This document shows, one piece after another, positions 41,894 to 50,394 of a stretch of DNA of 64,000 nt (the stretch's first letter is position 1; each line of letters begins with the position of its first letter). Where the stretch lies: NCBI GenBank assembly GCA_038239145.1, contig JBBSFB010000017.1, forward strand, positions 1 through 64,000. Reading direction: 5' to 3'. This DNA comes from PALSA-610 sp038239145 (GTDB taxonomy: Bacteria > Actinomycetota > Acidimicrobiia > IMCC26256 > PALSA-610). A model generated the notes under the pieces. That model worked only from the letters and a program-made list of their open reading frames with translations, was not told where the DNA came from and did not search any database. A program made the position numbers and the translations under genes.

Positions 41894-42758
41894 GCTGAAG
41901 GACGAGCTCACCACGCTCGCCGACGAGATGACGCCGTTCGCAGGCAACGTCGAGGCACTCCGCCGTCGCGAACGCCGGCGGCACGTCGTCACGTCGGCAA
42001 TCGCCGCGACTCTCGCAGTCTGCCTCGGGCTCGCGGCTGTCGCCGTGATCGCACACCACACCTCCGGGAAGATCCACGTCGCCGGAGTCCCGAGCAAAGA
42101 GGTCCCCTCCGACGAGATCACGCACATCGACGCGATCGTCGTGCCCGCGACGCCCGAAGCGAAGCTCGTGCTGGATTCGTCGCCGCTCGTCGAAAGGTAC
42201 GCACTCGTTCACCGCTCCGATCGCTCGTCGGGCTCGCTGCGCTTCGTGCCGAACGTCGGCTTGTGCGCGCTCCAGACGAACGACGGATACGCGGTGGACG
42301 CCTCGACGCCGGGTACCGACATCCACGACGGTCTGCAGCGGGCGCTCGGCGCCCGGGCGACCGCGTACGACGCCTCCGCCACCAACCTGGGCGTCGACCT
42401 CGAGATCTTCATGCGGGTCGGTGTCGCCCCCGAGTACGCGAGCGCCGTCCTGTACGCGCTGCGACGTGACCCGGACGTCCGTTCGGTTCGATACGTCACG
42501 ACGACCGACGCCTACGCCGTCTTCAAGAAGGACTTCTCCGATCAGCCGGCGCTCGTGGAGAGGACGAAACCGTCGGATCTCCCGGAGTCCCTCCGGGTCA
42601 TCCTCCGGCCGAATCGCCCAGTCGGCTCGGTGCGACAGCGCTACGCACACTCCGAAGGCGTCGACACCATCATCACGAACAGCGTGCCCACTCTGTTCGA
42701 TCCCGCTCGGTCACCCAAGTTCCCGGGAACACCGGTGTCGCCTTGTGCCAAGCCCTGA
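41880..42758 (+). CDS. membrane protein with FtsX-ectodomain-like region, putative anti-sigma factor
   Basis: A 292-residue protein. Residues 1-34 are a short helical cytosolic segment (LDELKDELTTLADEM ... ALRRRERRR). One transmembrane helix follows (SAIAATLAVCLGLAAVAVIA). The extracytoplasmic part of about 230 residues includes VDLEIFMRVGVAPEYASAV, RSVRYVTTTDAYAVFKKDF and SDLPESLRVIL. This matches the pattern of the FtsX extracellular domain (a strand, a helix before a p-V-x-x-V step, then dA--fk--f and lP-s). No permease helices are present. Coupling to the ECF gene suggests an anti-sigma role, but the short N-terminus lacks a zinc-anti-sigma motif. Confidence 0.75.
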   Translation: MHLDELKDELTTLADEMTPFAGNVEALRRRERRRHVVTSAIAATLAVCLGLAAVAVIAHHTSGKIHVAGVPSKEVPSDEITHIDAIVVPATPEAKLVLDSSPLVERYALVHRSDRSSGSLRFVPNVGLCALQTNDGYAVDASTPGTDIHDGLQRALGARATAYDASATNLGVDLEIFMRVGVAPEYASAVLYALRRDPDVRSVRYVTTTDAYAVFKKDFSDQPALVERTKPSDLPESLRVILRPNRPVGSVRQRYAHSEGVDTIITNSVPTLFDPARSPKFPGTPVSPCAKP

Positions 42759-42780
42759 ACTGGTACTCGTGCGCAACACG

Positions 42781-42841
42781 CCACCAACAGTTGTCGGACT
42801 TCTCCGCACTATGCGCGGATATCTCTGACAACTGTTGGTGG
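42781..42841. terminator. 61-base palindromic element, copy 1, between convergent genes
   Basis: Perfect 15-base arms CCACCAACAGTTGTC (42781-42795) and GACAACTGTTGGTGG (42827-42841) enclose an inner stem TCCGC (42803-42807) / GCGGA (42815-42819) and the centre CACTATGCG (42807-42815). It lies between the stops of two convergent genes and is followed by ACTTTG, so it can act as a bidirectional terminator. It aligns without gaps to 55153-55213. Confidence 0.8.
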
Positions 42842-42847
42842 ACTTTG

Positions 42848-43045
42848 TCAGCGGGAGCGAAGGGCGCGGATACCGACGTAACCGGCGCCGATGCCGAAGG
42901 CCATCGAGATGACGGCCAAGGTGTCGTGGACGACCTTGAAGCTGAGCGGGTGGTCCTGACGACCGATGATCACGATGAGCGTGATCCAGATGTACAGCGA
43001 CCACGCACAGAGCGCGATCAGGAACCAGGCGGTACGGCGCGACAC
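42848..43045 (-). CDS. SCO4848-family small membrane protein
   Basis: A 65-residue protein with two transmembrane helices (WFLIALCAWSLYIWITLIVII and LAVISMAFGIGAGYVGIRAL) and a short loop. The R-x-x-WFLxAxxxWSxxIWxT pattern and the C-terminal G--GW-G-R-L-like ending match the SCO4848 family, conserved in actinobacteria but of unknown function. I choose GTG 43045, 10 bases after dapA; ATG 43084 inside dapA would add 13 residues and is also possible. It probably shares the dapA transcript. Confidence 0.7.
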   Translation of the reverse strand: MSRRTAWFLIALCAWSLYIWITLIVIIGRQDHPLSFKVVHDTLAVISMAFGIGAGYVGIRALRSR

Positions 43046-43055
43046 GCCCTCGAGG

Positions 43056-43958
43056 CTACGGGTGTGACGCGTGGGCGACCGCATCGAGACAGCGCTCGAT
43101 CGCAGGGGCCGATCCGTTGGTCAGCGGCAGCCGAACGTCGGGGGTCGGGATCCGGCCCTGGGCGTGCAGGACGCCCTTGAACACGGCCGGGTTCGGATCG
43201 ACGTAGGCGGCGCGAATCACCGGCAGCAGGGCCTCGGCGTGGGCCCGACCGTCTTCGATCTTCCCCGCGAGCCCGCACTCGATCATCGCCACGAACCGCT
43301 CCGTGCACAGGTGAGCGGCGGCGGAGATCGTGCCGACCGCACCCATGCACATCATCGGGAACAAGAGCGTGTCCTCGCCGCCGAGGACCCCGAATCCGTC
43401 GGGTGCGTTGGCCAATACCTCGAGAGTGTCGACGTCGAGCGTCGCGACCGCCTGCTTCACGCCGGCGACGTTTGCGACCTGCGCCAGTTCCAGCAGGCCC
43501 GCGGCGCCCAGGTCGCGCCCGGTGCGCGTGGGGACGTTGTAGGCGATCACGGGGACCGGGCTCGCAGCCGCGACGGCCCGGTAGTGCGCGACGATTCCTT
43601 CGACGGACGGTCGCACGTAGTACGGCACCACGACGAGTGCGCCGACGACGCCGACGATCTCGCCGAGCGCGACCGTCGCACTGATCGTCGCGTCGGTGTT
43701 GTTCGAGCCCGTGCCGACGATCACGCGCGTCCCCGCGTCGGCGCACGCGTGTACCACCGCGTCGATGACGGCTTTCTTCTCGTCAGCCGAGAGCGAGCTC
43801 GCTTCACCCGTGGTTCCGAGGGCGACGATACCGCTCACCCCCGCGGCCGAATACTCGTGGCACAGGCGCTCGATCGCGCCGACGTCGACGGCACCGTGCG
43901 CGTCGAACGGCGTGATGAGTGGCACCCAGACGCCGCGGAGGTCGAGGTCGCTCGTCAT
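43056..43958 (-). CDS. dapA: 4-hydroxy-tetrahydrodipicolinate synthase
   Basis: A 300-residue TIM-barrel aldolase that condenses pyruvate with aspartate semialdehyde, committing flux to diaminopimelate and lysine. The Schiff-base lysine is in NVAGVKQAVA, the catalytic Tyr in YNVPTRTG, and the TTGEASSLS motif binds the pyruvate carboxylate. The start is ATG 43958. The lysine gene lysA is 26 kb away, so the pathway is dispersed. Other DapA-family lyases share these motifs, but the length and the TTGE motif favour DapA itself. Confidence 0.9.
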   Translation of the reverse strand: MTSDLDLRGVWVPLITPFDAHGAVDVGAIERLCHEYSAAGVSGIVALGTTGEASSLSADEKKAVIDAVVHACADAGTRVIVGTGSNNTDATISATVALGEIVGVVGALVVVPYYVRPSVEGIVAHYRAVAAASPVPVIAYNVPTRTGRDLGAAGLLELAQVANVAGVKQAVATLDVDTLEVLANAPDGFGVLGGEDTLLFPMMCMGAVGTISAAAHLCTERFVAMIECGLAGKIEDGRAHAEALLPVIRAAYVDPNPAVFKGVLHAQGRIPTPDVRLPLTNGSAPAIERCLDAVAHASHP

Positions 43959-44026
43959 GCTGCAAGGGTACTTCGCGCGGAACCCGCAGTCCGGGGGTTC
44001 TGCAGTACGGGAGGTACCGTCCCCCG

Positions 44027-44806
44027 GTGCCGGTCTGGCTCGAGTTCGCGATCACATTGCTCGTCGGCGTGGCCACGGGCGTGCTGTCGGGCATGTTCGG
44101 CATCGGCGGGGCCGTGGTCTCCACGCCCGCGATCCGCGCCCTCGGCGCAACGGCGCTGCAGGCGATCGGGTCCACATTGCCCTCGATCCTCCCGTCGTCG
44201 ATCGCGGGGTCGCTCCGCTACCGGCGGGAGAACATGATCCTCCCCCACGTCGTGCTCTACACCTCCGCGTTCGGTGTTCCCGCTTCCATCGTCGGGTCCC
44301 GGCTCTCGGATGCTGTACCGGGCAACGGCCATGCGTTGATGATCCTGACTGCAGCGCTCGTCGCGTACACGGCCTACCGGACCGCTTTCCCGGCCTCGCG
44401 CACACTCCTGCGGTCCGGCGCGCCCGTCAACGACGAATGGTGGCGACTGGCGACGATCGGGCTCGCCGCGGGTGCGCTCTCGGGGCTGCTCGGCGTGGGC
44501 GGCGGAATCATCATGGTCCCCGCCTTCTCGGCGTGGGTCGGTCTGCCGTTGAAACCGACGATCGCGACATCGCTCGCGTGCGTCGGCATCTTCGCGATCC
44601 CGGGCACGCTCACGCACTGGTACCTCGGCCATATCGACTGGACGTTCGCGATCGCACTTTCGATCGGCGTGATCCCCGGTGCACGCATCGGCGCGCGCTT
44701 CACGATCAAGGTGTCCGACCGTGTCCTCCGTTACAGCGTCGGCGCCGCGCTCGGCATCGTTTCGCTGATCTACGGGATCGGCGAGCTACTCGCCCTCGTC
44801 AAGTGA
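44027..44806 (+). CDS. TauE/SafE-family membrane transporter
   Basis: A 259-residue permease with about eight transmembrane helices in two related halves. Each half starts with a conserved glycine-rich loop: GVLSGMFGIGGAVVSTPA near residue 15 and GALSGLLGVGGGIIMVPA near residue 155. The family exports or imports sulfonates, sulfoacetate and other organic anions; the substrate is unknown. GTG 44027 follows GGGAGGT by 11 bases. The 3' end overlaps the convergent uracil-DNA glycosylase by eight bases. Confidence 0.9.
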   Translation: MPVWLEFAITLLVGVATGVLSGMFGIGGAVVSTPAIRALGATALQAIGSTLPSILPSSIAGSLRYRRENMILPHVVLYTSAFGVPASIVGSRLSDAVPGNGHALMILTAALVAYTAYRTAFPASRTLLRSGAPVNDEWWRLATIGLAAGALSGLLGVGGGIIMVPAFSAWVGLPLKPTIATSLACVGIFAIPGTLTHWYLGHIDWTFAIALSIGVIPGARIGARFTIKVSDRVLRYSVGAALGIVSLIYGIGELLALVK

Positions 44807-45527
44807 TGTCGATCAAGGTGCGGGCGCGCACGAACACGTCGTCGAGCATCGACGGTGTGAGTCTTCCCGTGAACGTGTTCTGCTGGCTGGGGTGGAATGC
44901 ACCGACGATGGTCACAACACCACACGGCACCTCGATGCCGTGACCGAAGCGCGGACGCCGCGCCGGTAGCTCGACGCCCGGGAGCGCGGCCGCGCGCAGC
45001 GTCGCCCACGTGGCCTCGTACCCGAACGCGCCGAGCACGACGATCACCCGTGCGCGCGTCAGCAGTCGGAGCTCACGCACGAGATACGGCATGCAGGTGT
45101 CGCGCTCGAGAGGAGTCGGCTTGTTCGCAGGTGGCGCGCATCGGACCGCGGCGGCCACGTACGCGTCGAGGAGTTGCAAACCGTCACCGATGCGGACCGA
45201 TTCGGCCTGATTCGCAAACCCGGTGCGGTGCATCGCCGCGAACAGGAAGTCGCCCGACCGGTCGCCGGTGAAGACCCGACCCGTACGGTTGGCGCCGTGC
45301 GCGGCGGGGGCGAGGCCGATGATGGCGAGCCGGGCGCCCGGGTCACCGAATCCCGGTACCGGCCGGCCCCAGTACTCCTCGTCCCGGAACGAGGCCCGCT
45401 TCTCGATCGCGACCAGTTCCCGCCATTCGACGAGACGCGGGCACGCGCGACACGAGACGATCTCGGCCGCCAACGCGACAAGATCGTCTCGTATCGCGCG
45501 TGCTGCAGGGGTGTCGCGGGCCGGCAC
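44799..45527 (-). CDS. uracil-DNA glycosylase, family 5 (UdgB)
   Basis: A 242-residue base-excision repair enzyme. An N-terminal CxxCPRLVEWRE segment (SCRACPRLVEW) and other cysteines (RCAPP, DTCMPYL) fit the [4Fe-4S] cluster of family 4/5 enzymes. Motif A is GLAPAAHGANRTGRVFTGD, which lacks the usual polar catalytic residue and marks family 5 (UDGb). Motif C is GAFHPSQQNTFTGRLT. It removes uracil, and often hypoxanthine, from DNA. It starts at GTG 45527. Confidence 0.92.
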   Translation of the reverse strand: MPARDTPAARAIRDDLVALAAEIVSCRACPRLVEWRELVAIEKRASFRDEEYWGRPVPGFGDPGARLAIIGLAPAAHGANRTGRVFTGDRSGDFLFAAMHRTGFANQAESVRIGDGLQLLDAYVAAAVRCAPPANKPTPLERDTCMPYLVRELRLLTRARVIVVLGAFGYEATWATLRAAALPGVELPARRPRFGHGIEVPCGVVTIVGAFHPSQQNTFTGRLTPSMLDDVFVRARTLIDIT

Positions 45528-45568
45528 GGCGTGCGAGCCTACGACCCGGCCGCCACTACCCTCCGGCG

Positions 45569-46480
45569 ATGCGGGTCCTTCTCCTCGTCAACGCCACGGC
45601 GTCGTCGGTGACCGCCCGCAAACGCGTGATGATCCGCAAGCTGCTGGCCGCGCAGCACGAGGTCGAGGTGGCAGAGACCTCGCGCCGCGGCCACGCAACC
45701 CGACTCGCGCACGCGGCCGCCAACGACGGCTTCGACGTGGTCGTCGTGCTGGCCGGCGACGGAACGCTCAACGAGGCGGCCGATGGCCTATTGCAATCCG
45801 AGACGGCGCTCGCACCGCTGCCGGGCGGTTCCACGAACGTGTACGCGCGCACGCTCGGCTTCTCCACCGACGTCATCGACGCGACCGGCGAGCTCCTGCG
45901 CTCGCTCGGGCGAGGATCGACAAAACGCATCGGAGTCGGCCGCGTGAACCGGCGGCCCTTCCTCTTCAACACCGGCATCGGCTTCGACGCAGCCGTCATC
46001 CGGCGTGTCGAGCGTTACGGTGAGTTGAAGCGCCACTTCTCCCACCCGTTGCATATCGCGGCCGCGTTCGAGGCATTCTTCCGGCACGAGGGCACTCGGA
46101 CCCGGCTCGACCTCGAGCTCGACACCGGCGAGGTCATCGAAGGCGCCCGTTTCGTGATCGTCTCGAAGACCGACCCGTACACATTTCTCGGGCGACTCCC
46201 CCTCGCGGTCGCGCCCGCGGCCCGGCTCGAAACGCCCCTCGCCGTAACGGCTTTTCGCGCCCTCGACGCCTTCACTCTGCTCGGCGGCGCGGGCTCGGCG
46301 ATGCGGTCGGGCAAGTTCCTGGCTCACCGGAACGGCATCGACCATCGTCACGACGTGCACCGGATCCAGGTGCGGAGCGGCGACCCGTTCGCCTACCAGG
46401 TCGACGGCGACGACGTCGGCGACACTCAACAGCTCGACATCGAGTACGAGCCCGACGCGCTCACCGTCGTCGTTCCCTGA
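45569..46480 (+). CDS. diacylglycerol kinase-family lipid kinase
   Basis: A 303-residue protein of the DAGK/YegS/LCB5 family. The nucleotide-binding motif is VVVLAGDGTLNEAADGL, followed by PLPGGSTNVYART (a GGSTN variant of GGTxN). FNTGIGFDAAVIRRVE is also conserved. It phosphorylates a lipid such as diacylglycerol or a sphingoid-like base at the membrane. A TACCCT box 6 bases before ATG 45569 indicates a leaderless mRNA. The end overlaps the convergent GDPD gene by 20 bases; both act on glycerolipids. Confidence 0.9.
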   Translation: MRVLLLVNATASSVTARKRVMIRKLLAAQHEVEVAETSRRGHATRLAHAAANDGFDVVVVLAGDGTLNEAADGLLQSETALAPLPGGSTNVYARTLGFSTDVIDATGELLRSLGRGSTKRIGVGRVNRRPFLFNTGIGFDAAVIRRVERYGELKRHFSHPLHIAAAFEAFFRHEGTRTRLDLELDTGEVIEGARFVIVSKTDPYTFLGRLPLAVAPAARLETPLAVTAFRALDAFTLLGGAGSAMRSGKFLAHRNGIDHRHDVHRIQVRSGDPFAYQVDGDDVGDTQQLDIEYEPDALTVVVP

Positions 46481-47198
46481 TCTGTTCGTGCAAGGTCGTG
46501 ACGGCGACATCGGGAACGTTCGTGATGATCGCGTCGGCGCCCGCAGTCGCCAGCGCACTGATGTCGGCGGCCGCATCGACGGTCCACACGCTGACACGCA
46601 ACCCCGACTCGTGCGCCTCGTCGATTCCCGCCTTCCCGGCGCGCAACGCAAAGGCGCGATCGGGGTTGAGCCACGCGTGCCCGTGCGCGAGCGCGAGTGG
46701 CGCCGCGCTCGATATTTCTTGACCACTCGTCAACCAACCCGTGGCAAACTCCGGCGCGATCGCACGGCACGCGTCGATCGAACCGATATCGAAAGACGAC
46801 ACGATCACGTCGGCCGACGCGGCCGACACGTTCGCGCGCAGCACCTCCACGACGGCGTGCACGACAACGCGATCGGGAGCGTCGGCATCGGGCTCCCAGG
46901 GCAGACACTTGATCTCGACATTGACGATCATCCCGGCGCACGTCACGAGTGCCTCGGCGAGCAACGGGATCTCCGGGTGCGCGGCGCGCAGGGTCGCCAA
47001 CGGCTCCGCCGCGATGAGGCCGAAGCCTTCGACGTGCGGATCGTGATGCACGACGACCTCGCCATCGCTCGTCCGGCGGGCGTCGAGCTCGACGCCGTCG
47101 GCCCCGAGCTCACGAGCCTTGGCGAACGCGGCGAGGGTGTTTTCGGGCCGGGCGTTCGACGCTCCTCGATGACCCAAAATGAGGGGAATCTGCGGCAT
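46461..47198 (-). CDS. glycerophosphodiester phosphodiesterase
   Basis: A 245-residue TIM-barrel GDPD that hydrolyses glycerophosphodiesters to glycerol 3-phosphate and an alcohol. LGHRGASNARPENTLAAF holds the catalytic His-Arg pair, GADGVELDARRTSDGEVVVHHD the metal-binding Glu/Asp and second His, and VNVEIK the metal Glu. There is no signal peptide, so it is cytosolic. The frame is open upstream, but family homology begins at ATG 47198 (MPQIPLILGHRG). Confidence 0.93.
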   Translation of the reverse strand: MPQIPLILGHRGASNARPENTLAAFAKARELGADGVELDARRTSDGEVVVHHDPHVEGFGLIAAEPLATLRAAHPEIPLLAEALVTCAGMIVNVEIKCLPWEPDADAPDRVVVHAVVEVLRANVSAASADVIVSSFDIGSIDACRAIAPEFATGWLTSGQEISSAAPLALAHGHAWLNPDRAFALRAGKAGIDEAHESGLRVSVWTVDAAADISALATAGADAIITNVPDVAVTTLHEQIRERRR

Positions 47199-47271
47199 GG
47201 CCGCCAGCCTAGGGACGGTCGGGGACGGGAACACGTTCCAGTCCGGAGCACGAAAGACCTGGTCAGAGCTC

Positions 47272-47300
47272 TTGCCGATGACCGAAAGGAGCCGTAGCCT
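47272..47300 (+). promoter_or_regulatory. whiB1 promoter
   Basis: TTGCCG (47272-47277), a 17-base spacer and TAGCCT (47295-47300) form a well-spaced sigma-A-type promoter. Transcription would begin near 47307, leaving a leader of about 95 bases before whiB1. The leader contains the hairpin-forming GCCTC ... GAGGC near 47310-47325. Confidence 0.6.
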
Positions 47301-47402
47301 GCACAAGCCTCGCAAGAGAGGCAGTGGGGATTCTTTGTGGACCGGGCGCACAGTTCTTGGCGTGGCCGCCATAGCTATGCGACCCAACAGGGGGGAACAC
47401 AA

Positions 47403-47699
47403 GTGGCGTTGACCTGGATTCGAACCCATGACTGGGACGCGGAGGATTGGCGGGACAAGGCATCTTGTCGCGACACCAGCCCTGAGCTCTTTTTCCCGAT
47501 CGGGACCACCGGCCTGGCGCTCGATCAGATCGACGCCGCCAAGCAGGTATGTCAAGAGTGCCCGGTCATGGGACAGTGCCTCGAGTTCGCCCTGGCGACG
47601 AACCAGGAAGCGGGCGTCTGGGGCGGGACCACCGAGGACGAACGGCGTCGGCTCCGCAAGGGCCTCGACGTCGCCGTCTCCGCCACTCGTCTCGCTTAG
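47403..47699 (+). CDS. whiB1: WhiB1-type iron-sulfur transcription factor
   Basis: A 98-residue Wbl protein that binds a [4Fe-4S] cluster and the primary sigma factor. The four cysteines are in KASCRDTSPELFFP, QVCQECPVMGQC, and the Wbl turn GVWGGTTEDERRRLRKG follows. The sequence around ELFFPIGTTGLALDQI is close to mycobacterial WhiB1. The convergent neighbour is pdtaS, as in Mycobacterium (Rv3219/Rv3220c), which supports orthology. GTG 47403 is preceded by GGGGGAA; in-frame GTG 47337 is less likely. Its TAG overlaps the pdtaS TAA. Confidence 0.9.
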   Translation: MALTWIRTHDWDAEDWRDKASCRDTSPELFFPIGTTGLALDQIDAAKQVCQECPVMGQCLEFALATNQEAGVWGGTTEDERRRLRKGLDVAVSATRLA

Positions 47700-49162
47700 A
47701 GGGGCATCTCGACGGGAACCCGCACGCGCACCGACGTGCCATGGTCGTCGTGCATCTCGATCGAGCCCTGCAGCTCGCTCGTGACCAAGGCCTGCACGAT
47801 CGACAGCCCCAGCCCGCTCGACCCTTCCATCGTGAACTGGTCGGGCAGACCGGTTCCGTTGTCGCGCACCTCGATCTCGACGTAGCCGTCGGTGCGACCG
47901 AGCGTCACCTCGACGAGCGCCTCGCCTGCGCTCCCGGGGCCGGCATTCGGAGGGAACGCATGATCGACGGCGTTCTGCATCAACTCGTTGAGCACGACCG
48001 CGAGCGGCGTCGCCACCTCGCCGGGCAGTTCGCCGGCGTCGCCTTCGACCTTGAATCGGATCGTGTGCTCCGGTGACGAGGCCGTGTCTTCGACGAGCCG
48101 GGCGAGCGGACGCACGATCTCGTTCAGCGAGACCACGTCGCCGGCTTCACGCGACAGCGTCTCGTGCACGATCGCGATCGACCGGATCCGGCGTTCGGAC
48201 TCGGCCAATGCAATGCGGCCTTCGGGCGATTGCAATCTGCGGCCCTGCAGGCGCAACAGCGATGCAATCGTTTGGAGGTTGTTCTTCACTCGGTGATGGA
48301 TCTCGCGGATCGTCGCATCCTTGGAGAGCAGCAGCCGGTCACGGCGTCGGAGGTCGCTGACATCCCGGAGCAGCACGAGTGCGCCCGCAGGTCGCTTTTG
48401 ATCGACCAGTGGGAGCACGCGCACCAACACCGATACCTCGTCGCGCTCGATCTCCTCGGCGACGGGAAGGTGCAAGAGCATTGCGCTGCGCGCCGCGGTG
48501 TCGTCGAAGCCCACGTCGATCAGTCGTTGCGACTGCGCGTACGCGTGAATGCCCATGCGGTGCAACGAGCTGACCGCGTTCGGGCTGGCGAACTTCACCC
48601 GCGTCTCCGCGTCGATGACGATCACACCGTCACCGACACGCGGGGCGCTCTCCATCTCGACCTCGTCGACGTCGAAGGGGAAAGTGCCGTCGGCGATCAT
48701 CCGGGCGAAGCGGTCGAACACGTCGAAGTAGGTACGCTCGAGCTCTCCGGATCGGCGGGCGAGCGTCATCGACTCTTCCCGGGTCACGATGCCGATCAGT
48801 CGGTCCTCGCGCCGCACCGGGATCACCTGCACCCGCACCCGGTCCTTCGACCCCAGCGCGGAGGTGTCGCCCCGCACGATGTCGGCCGAGCGCCAGCAGC
48901 GGGCGTAGAGGGGTCGCTCAACCTCGTCGACGACGTTCCCGACCAGATCCTGCGGATAGTTCGTCTGGCCCGTGACCGGCCGGACCTGGGCCAGCACGAC
49001 GAACCGGTGGCCTTCCTCACCGGTGATCGGCGCCAGCAACAAGAGGTCGGCGAAGGACAGGTCGGCCAGGTGCCGCCACGTGGACACGAGCCGTTCCATG
49101 TGCACGAGGTCAGCGCCCGAGAGTGCGGTGCGGGAGAGCGCGAGTCCTTCGAGCGTGCTCAT
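47696..49162 (-). CDS. pdtaS: PdtaS-type sensor histidine kinase
   Basis: A 488-residue soluble kinase. An N-terminal GAF-like domain (residues about 5-140) is followed by a PAS domain (VIVIDAETRVKFASPNAVSSL), the HisKA_2 phosphoacceptor (IREIHHRVKNNLQTIASLL) and a HATPase (LNELMQNAVDHAF; VRDNGTGLPD; GLGLSIVQALV). In Mycobacterium it phosphorylates PdtaR, an ANTAR RNA-binding antiterminator; no pdtaR is in this window. Its ATG overlaps the stop of the upstream ArsA-like gene (ATGA), so here it is translated with two Get3-like ATPases. Confidence 0.93.
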   Translation of the reverse strand: MSTLEGLALSRTALSGADLVHMERLVSTWRHLADLSFADLLLLAPITGEEGHRFVVLAQVRPVTGQTNYPQDLVGNVVDEVERPLYARCWRSADIVRGDTSALGSKDRVRVQVIPVRREDRLIGIVTREESMTLARRSGELERTYFDVFDRFARMIADGTFPFDVDEVEMESAPRVGDGVIVIDAETRVKFASPNAVSSLHRMGIHAYAQSQRLIDVGFDDTAARSAMLLHLPVAEEIERDEVSVLVRVLPLVDQKRPAGALVLLRDVSDLRRRDRLLLSKDATIREIHHRVKNNLQTIASLLRLQGRRLQSPEGRIALAESERRIRSIAIVHETLSREAGDVVSLNEIVRPLARLVEDTASSPEHTIRFKVEGDAGELPGEVATPLAVVLNELMQNAVDHAFPPNAGPGSAGEALVEVTLGRTDGYVEIEVRDNGTGLPDQFTMEGSSGLGLSIVQALVTSELQGSIEMHDDHGTSVRVRVPVEMPL

Positions 49163-50394
49163 GCGCCTGGACCCTTGAAGAGGTACCGGCTGATCGCGTC
49201 GAGACCCTCGACGTCGCTGATGTCGTCGGAGAAGGTTGGAATGCGAGCCACGACGTCGGGGACGCGGGCCAACTCGGCCCGCAACTCGGCTTCACGCATC
49301 GCGACCACCGAGAAGTTCCGGTACGACTCCCCTACCGTTCGCAACACCCGGGCGATGCGGTCGCGATCCGCGAGGGCGAGCTCGTTCGGGTCGAGCAGCG
49401 CGTCGGCGATCGGACCGGCGTCGTCGATGCACGCGGTCGCGGCCGCGGCCCCATCGGGATCACGCAACGTATCCGGCAGGGTCTTGTTGAGGATCAATGC
49501 GCCAAGATGGAAGTCGCGCTCAATCAACGTTGCGCAGAAGCGTTCCGCTTCGTGGAGCGGCGCGGCCTCGAGCGTGGTGACCACCGCGAACGTCGTGCGC
49601 TTGTCGTGCAACAGCCTCTCGACCGCTTTCGCTCGGGTCACGAACCCGTCGTACATCGATTGGAAGTTCAAGAAGAACTCGGCGATGTCCTGCAAGAACT
49701 TGCTGCCCAGAATGCGGTCGGCCATTTGGTAAAAGGGTCGACTCGCCACGTTGAGCATGCGCGTTCCACGCTTGCCGCCGACGCGGTACGGCAGTGTCAG
49801 CCAGCGCAACAAGCGTCCGCCGAAGAAGTCGGCCATGCGTGCGGGCGCGTCGAGGAAGTCGATCGCGTTGCGCGTCGGCGGGGTGTCGATCACGATCAGG
49901 TCGTACTCGCCGCTCGCGTGGATCTCGAAGAGACGTTCCATCGCGATGTAGTCGTGACTCTGCACGAAGCGTGCAGTGAGGTTCGTGTAGAGGCGGTTGT
50001 CCAGGATTCGGTAAGCCGTCTCTTCGTCGGGGGCGTGCCGCAACACGAGCTCGTCCCACGACTGCTTCGTGTCGAGCATCGCGGCCCACAGCTCACCGCG
50101 CGCGTCGACGCCGGCCGCCTTGAGTACCTCGGGCGCCACCCGCACCGCGCGGTTCCCGAGACCTTCCACACCGAGCGCGGTTGCAAGCCGGCGCGCGGGA
50201 TCGATCGTGAGCACCAACACCTTCCCGCCGAGATGCACCGTCGCGCCCAGCGCGGCCGCGGCTGCGACCGAGGTCTTTCCCACCCCGCCCGAACCGCAGA
50301 AGACCACGATCTCCTTGGCCGCGAACAGCTGCTCCAAGGTGACGGCGCGTTCGGTACTCGCCCGGCGATCGCTCGAAGCTCGGCGCGCGCTCAC
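49159..50394 (-). CDS. ArsA/Get3-like ATPase, subunit A
   Basis: A 411-residue SIMIBI-class ATPase. The P-loop FCGSGGVGKTSVAAA is near residue 35, followed by LTIDPARRLATAL (switch I) and LIVIDTPPTRNAIDFLDAP (switch II). There is only one ATPase unit, unlike two-domain ArsA. Together with the next-upstream gene it matches the actinobacterial ArsA-like pair represented by Rv3679-Rv3680, thought to form a heteromeric Get3-like complex. The substrate is uncertain. GTG 50394 overlaps the partner's stop; the 3' end overlaps pdtaS. Confidence 0.88.
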   Translation of the reverse strand: MSARRASSDRRASTERAVTLEQLFAAKEIVVFCGSGGVGKTSVAAAAALGATVHLGGKVLVLTIDPARRLATALGVEGLGNRAVRVAPEVLKAAGVDARGELWAAMLDTKQSWDELVLRHAPDEETAYRILDNRLYTNLTARFVQSHDYIAMERLFEIHASGEYDLIVIDTPPTRNAIDFLDAPARMADFFGGRLLRWLTLPYRVGGKRGTRMLNVASRPFYQMADRILGSKFLQDIAEFFLNFQSMYDGFVTRAKAVERLLHDKRTTFAVVTTLEAAPLHEAERFCATLIERDFHLGALILNKTLPDTLRDPDGAAAATACIDDAGPIADALLDPNELALADRDRIARVLRTVGESYRNFSVVAMREAELRAELARVPDVVARIPTFSDDISDVEGLDAISRYLFKGPGA

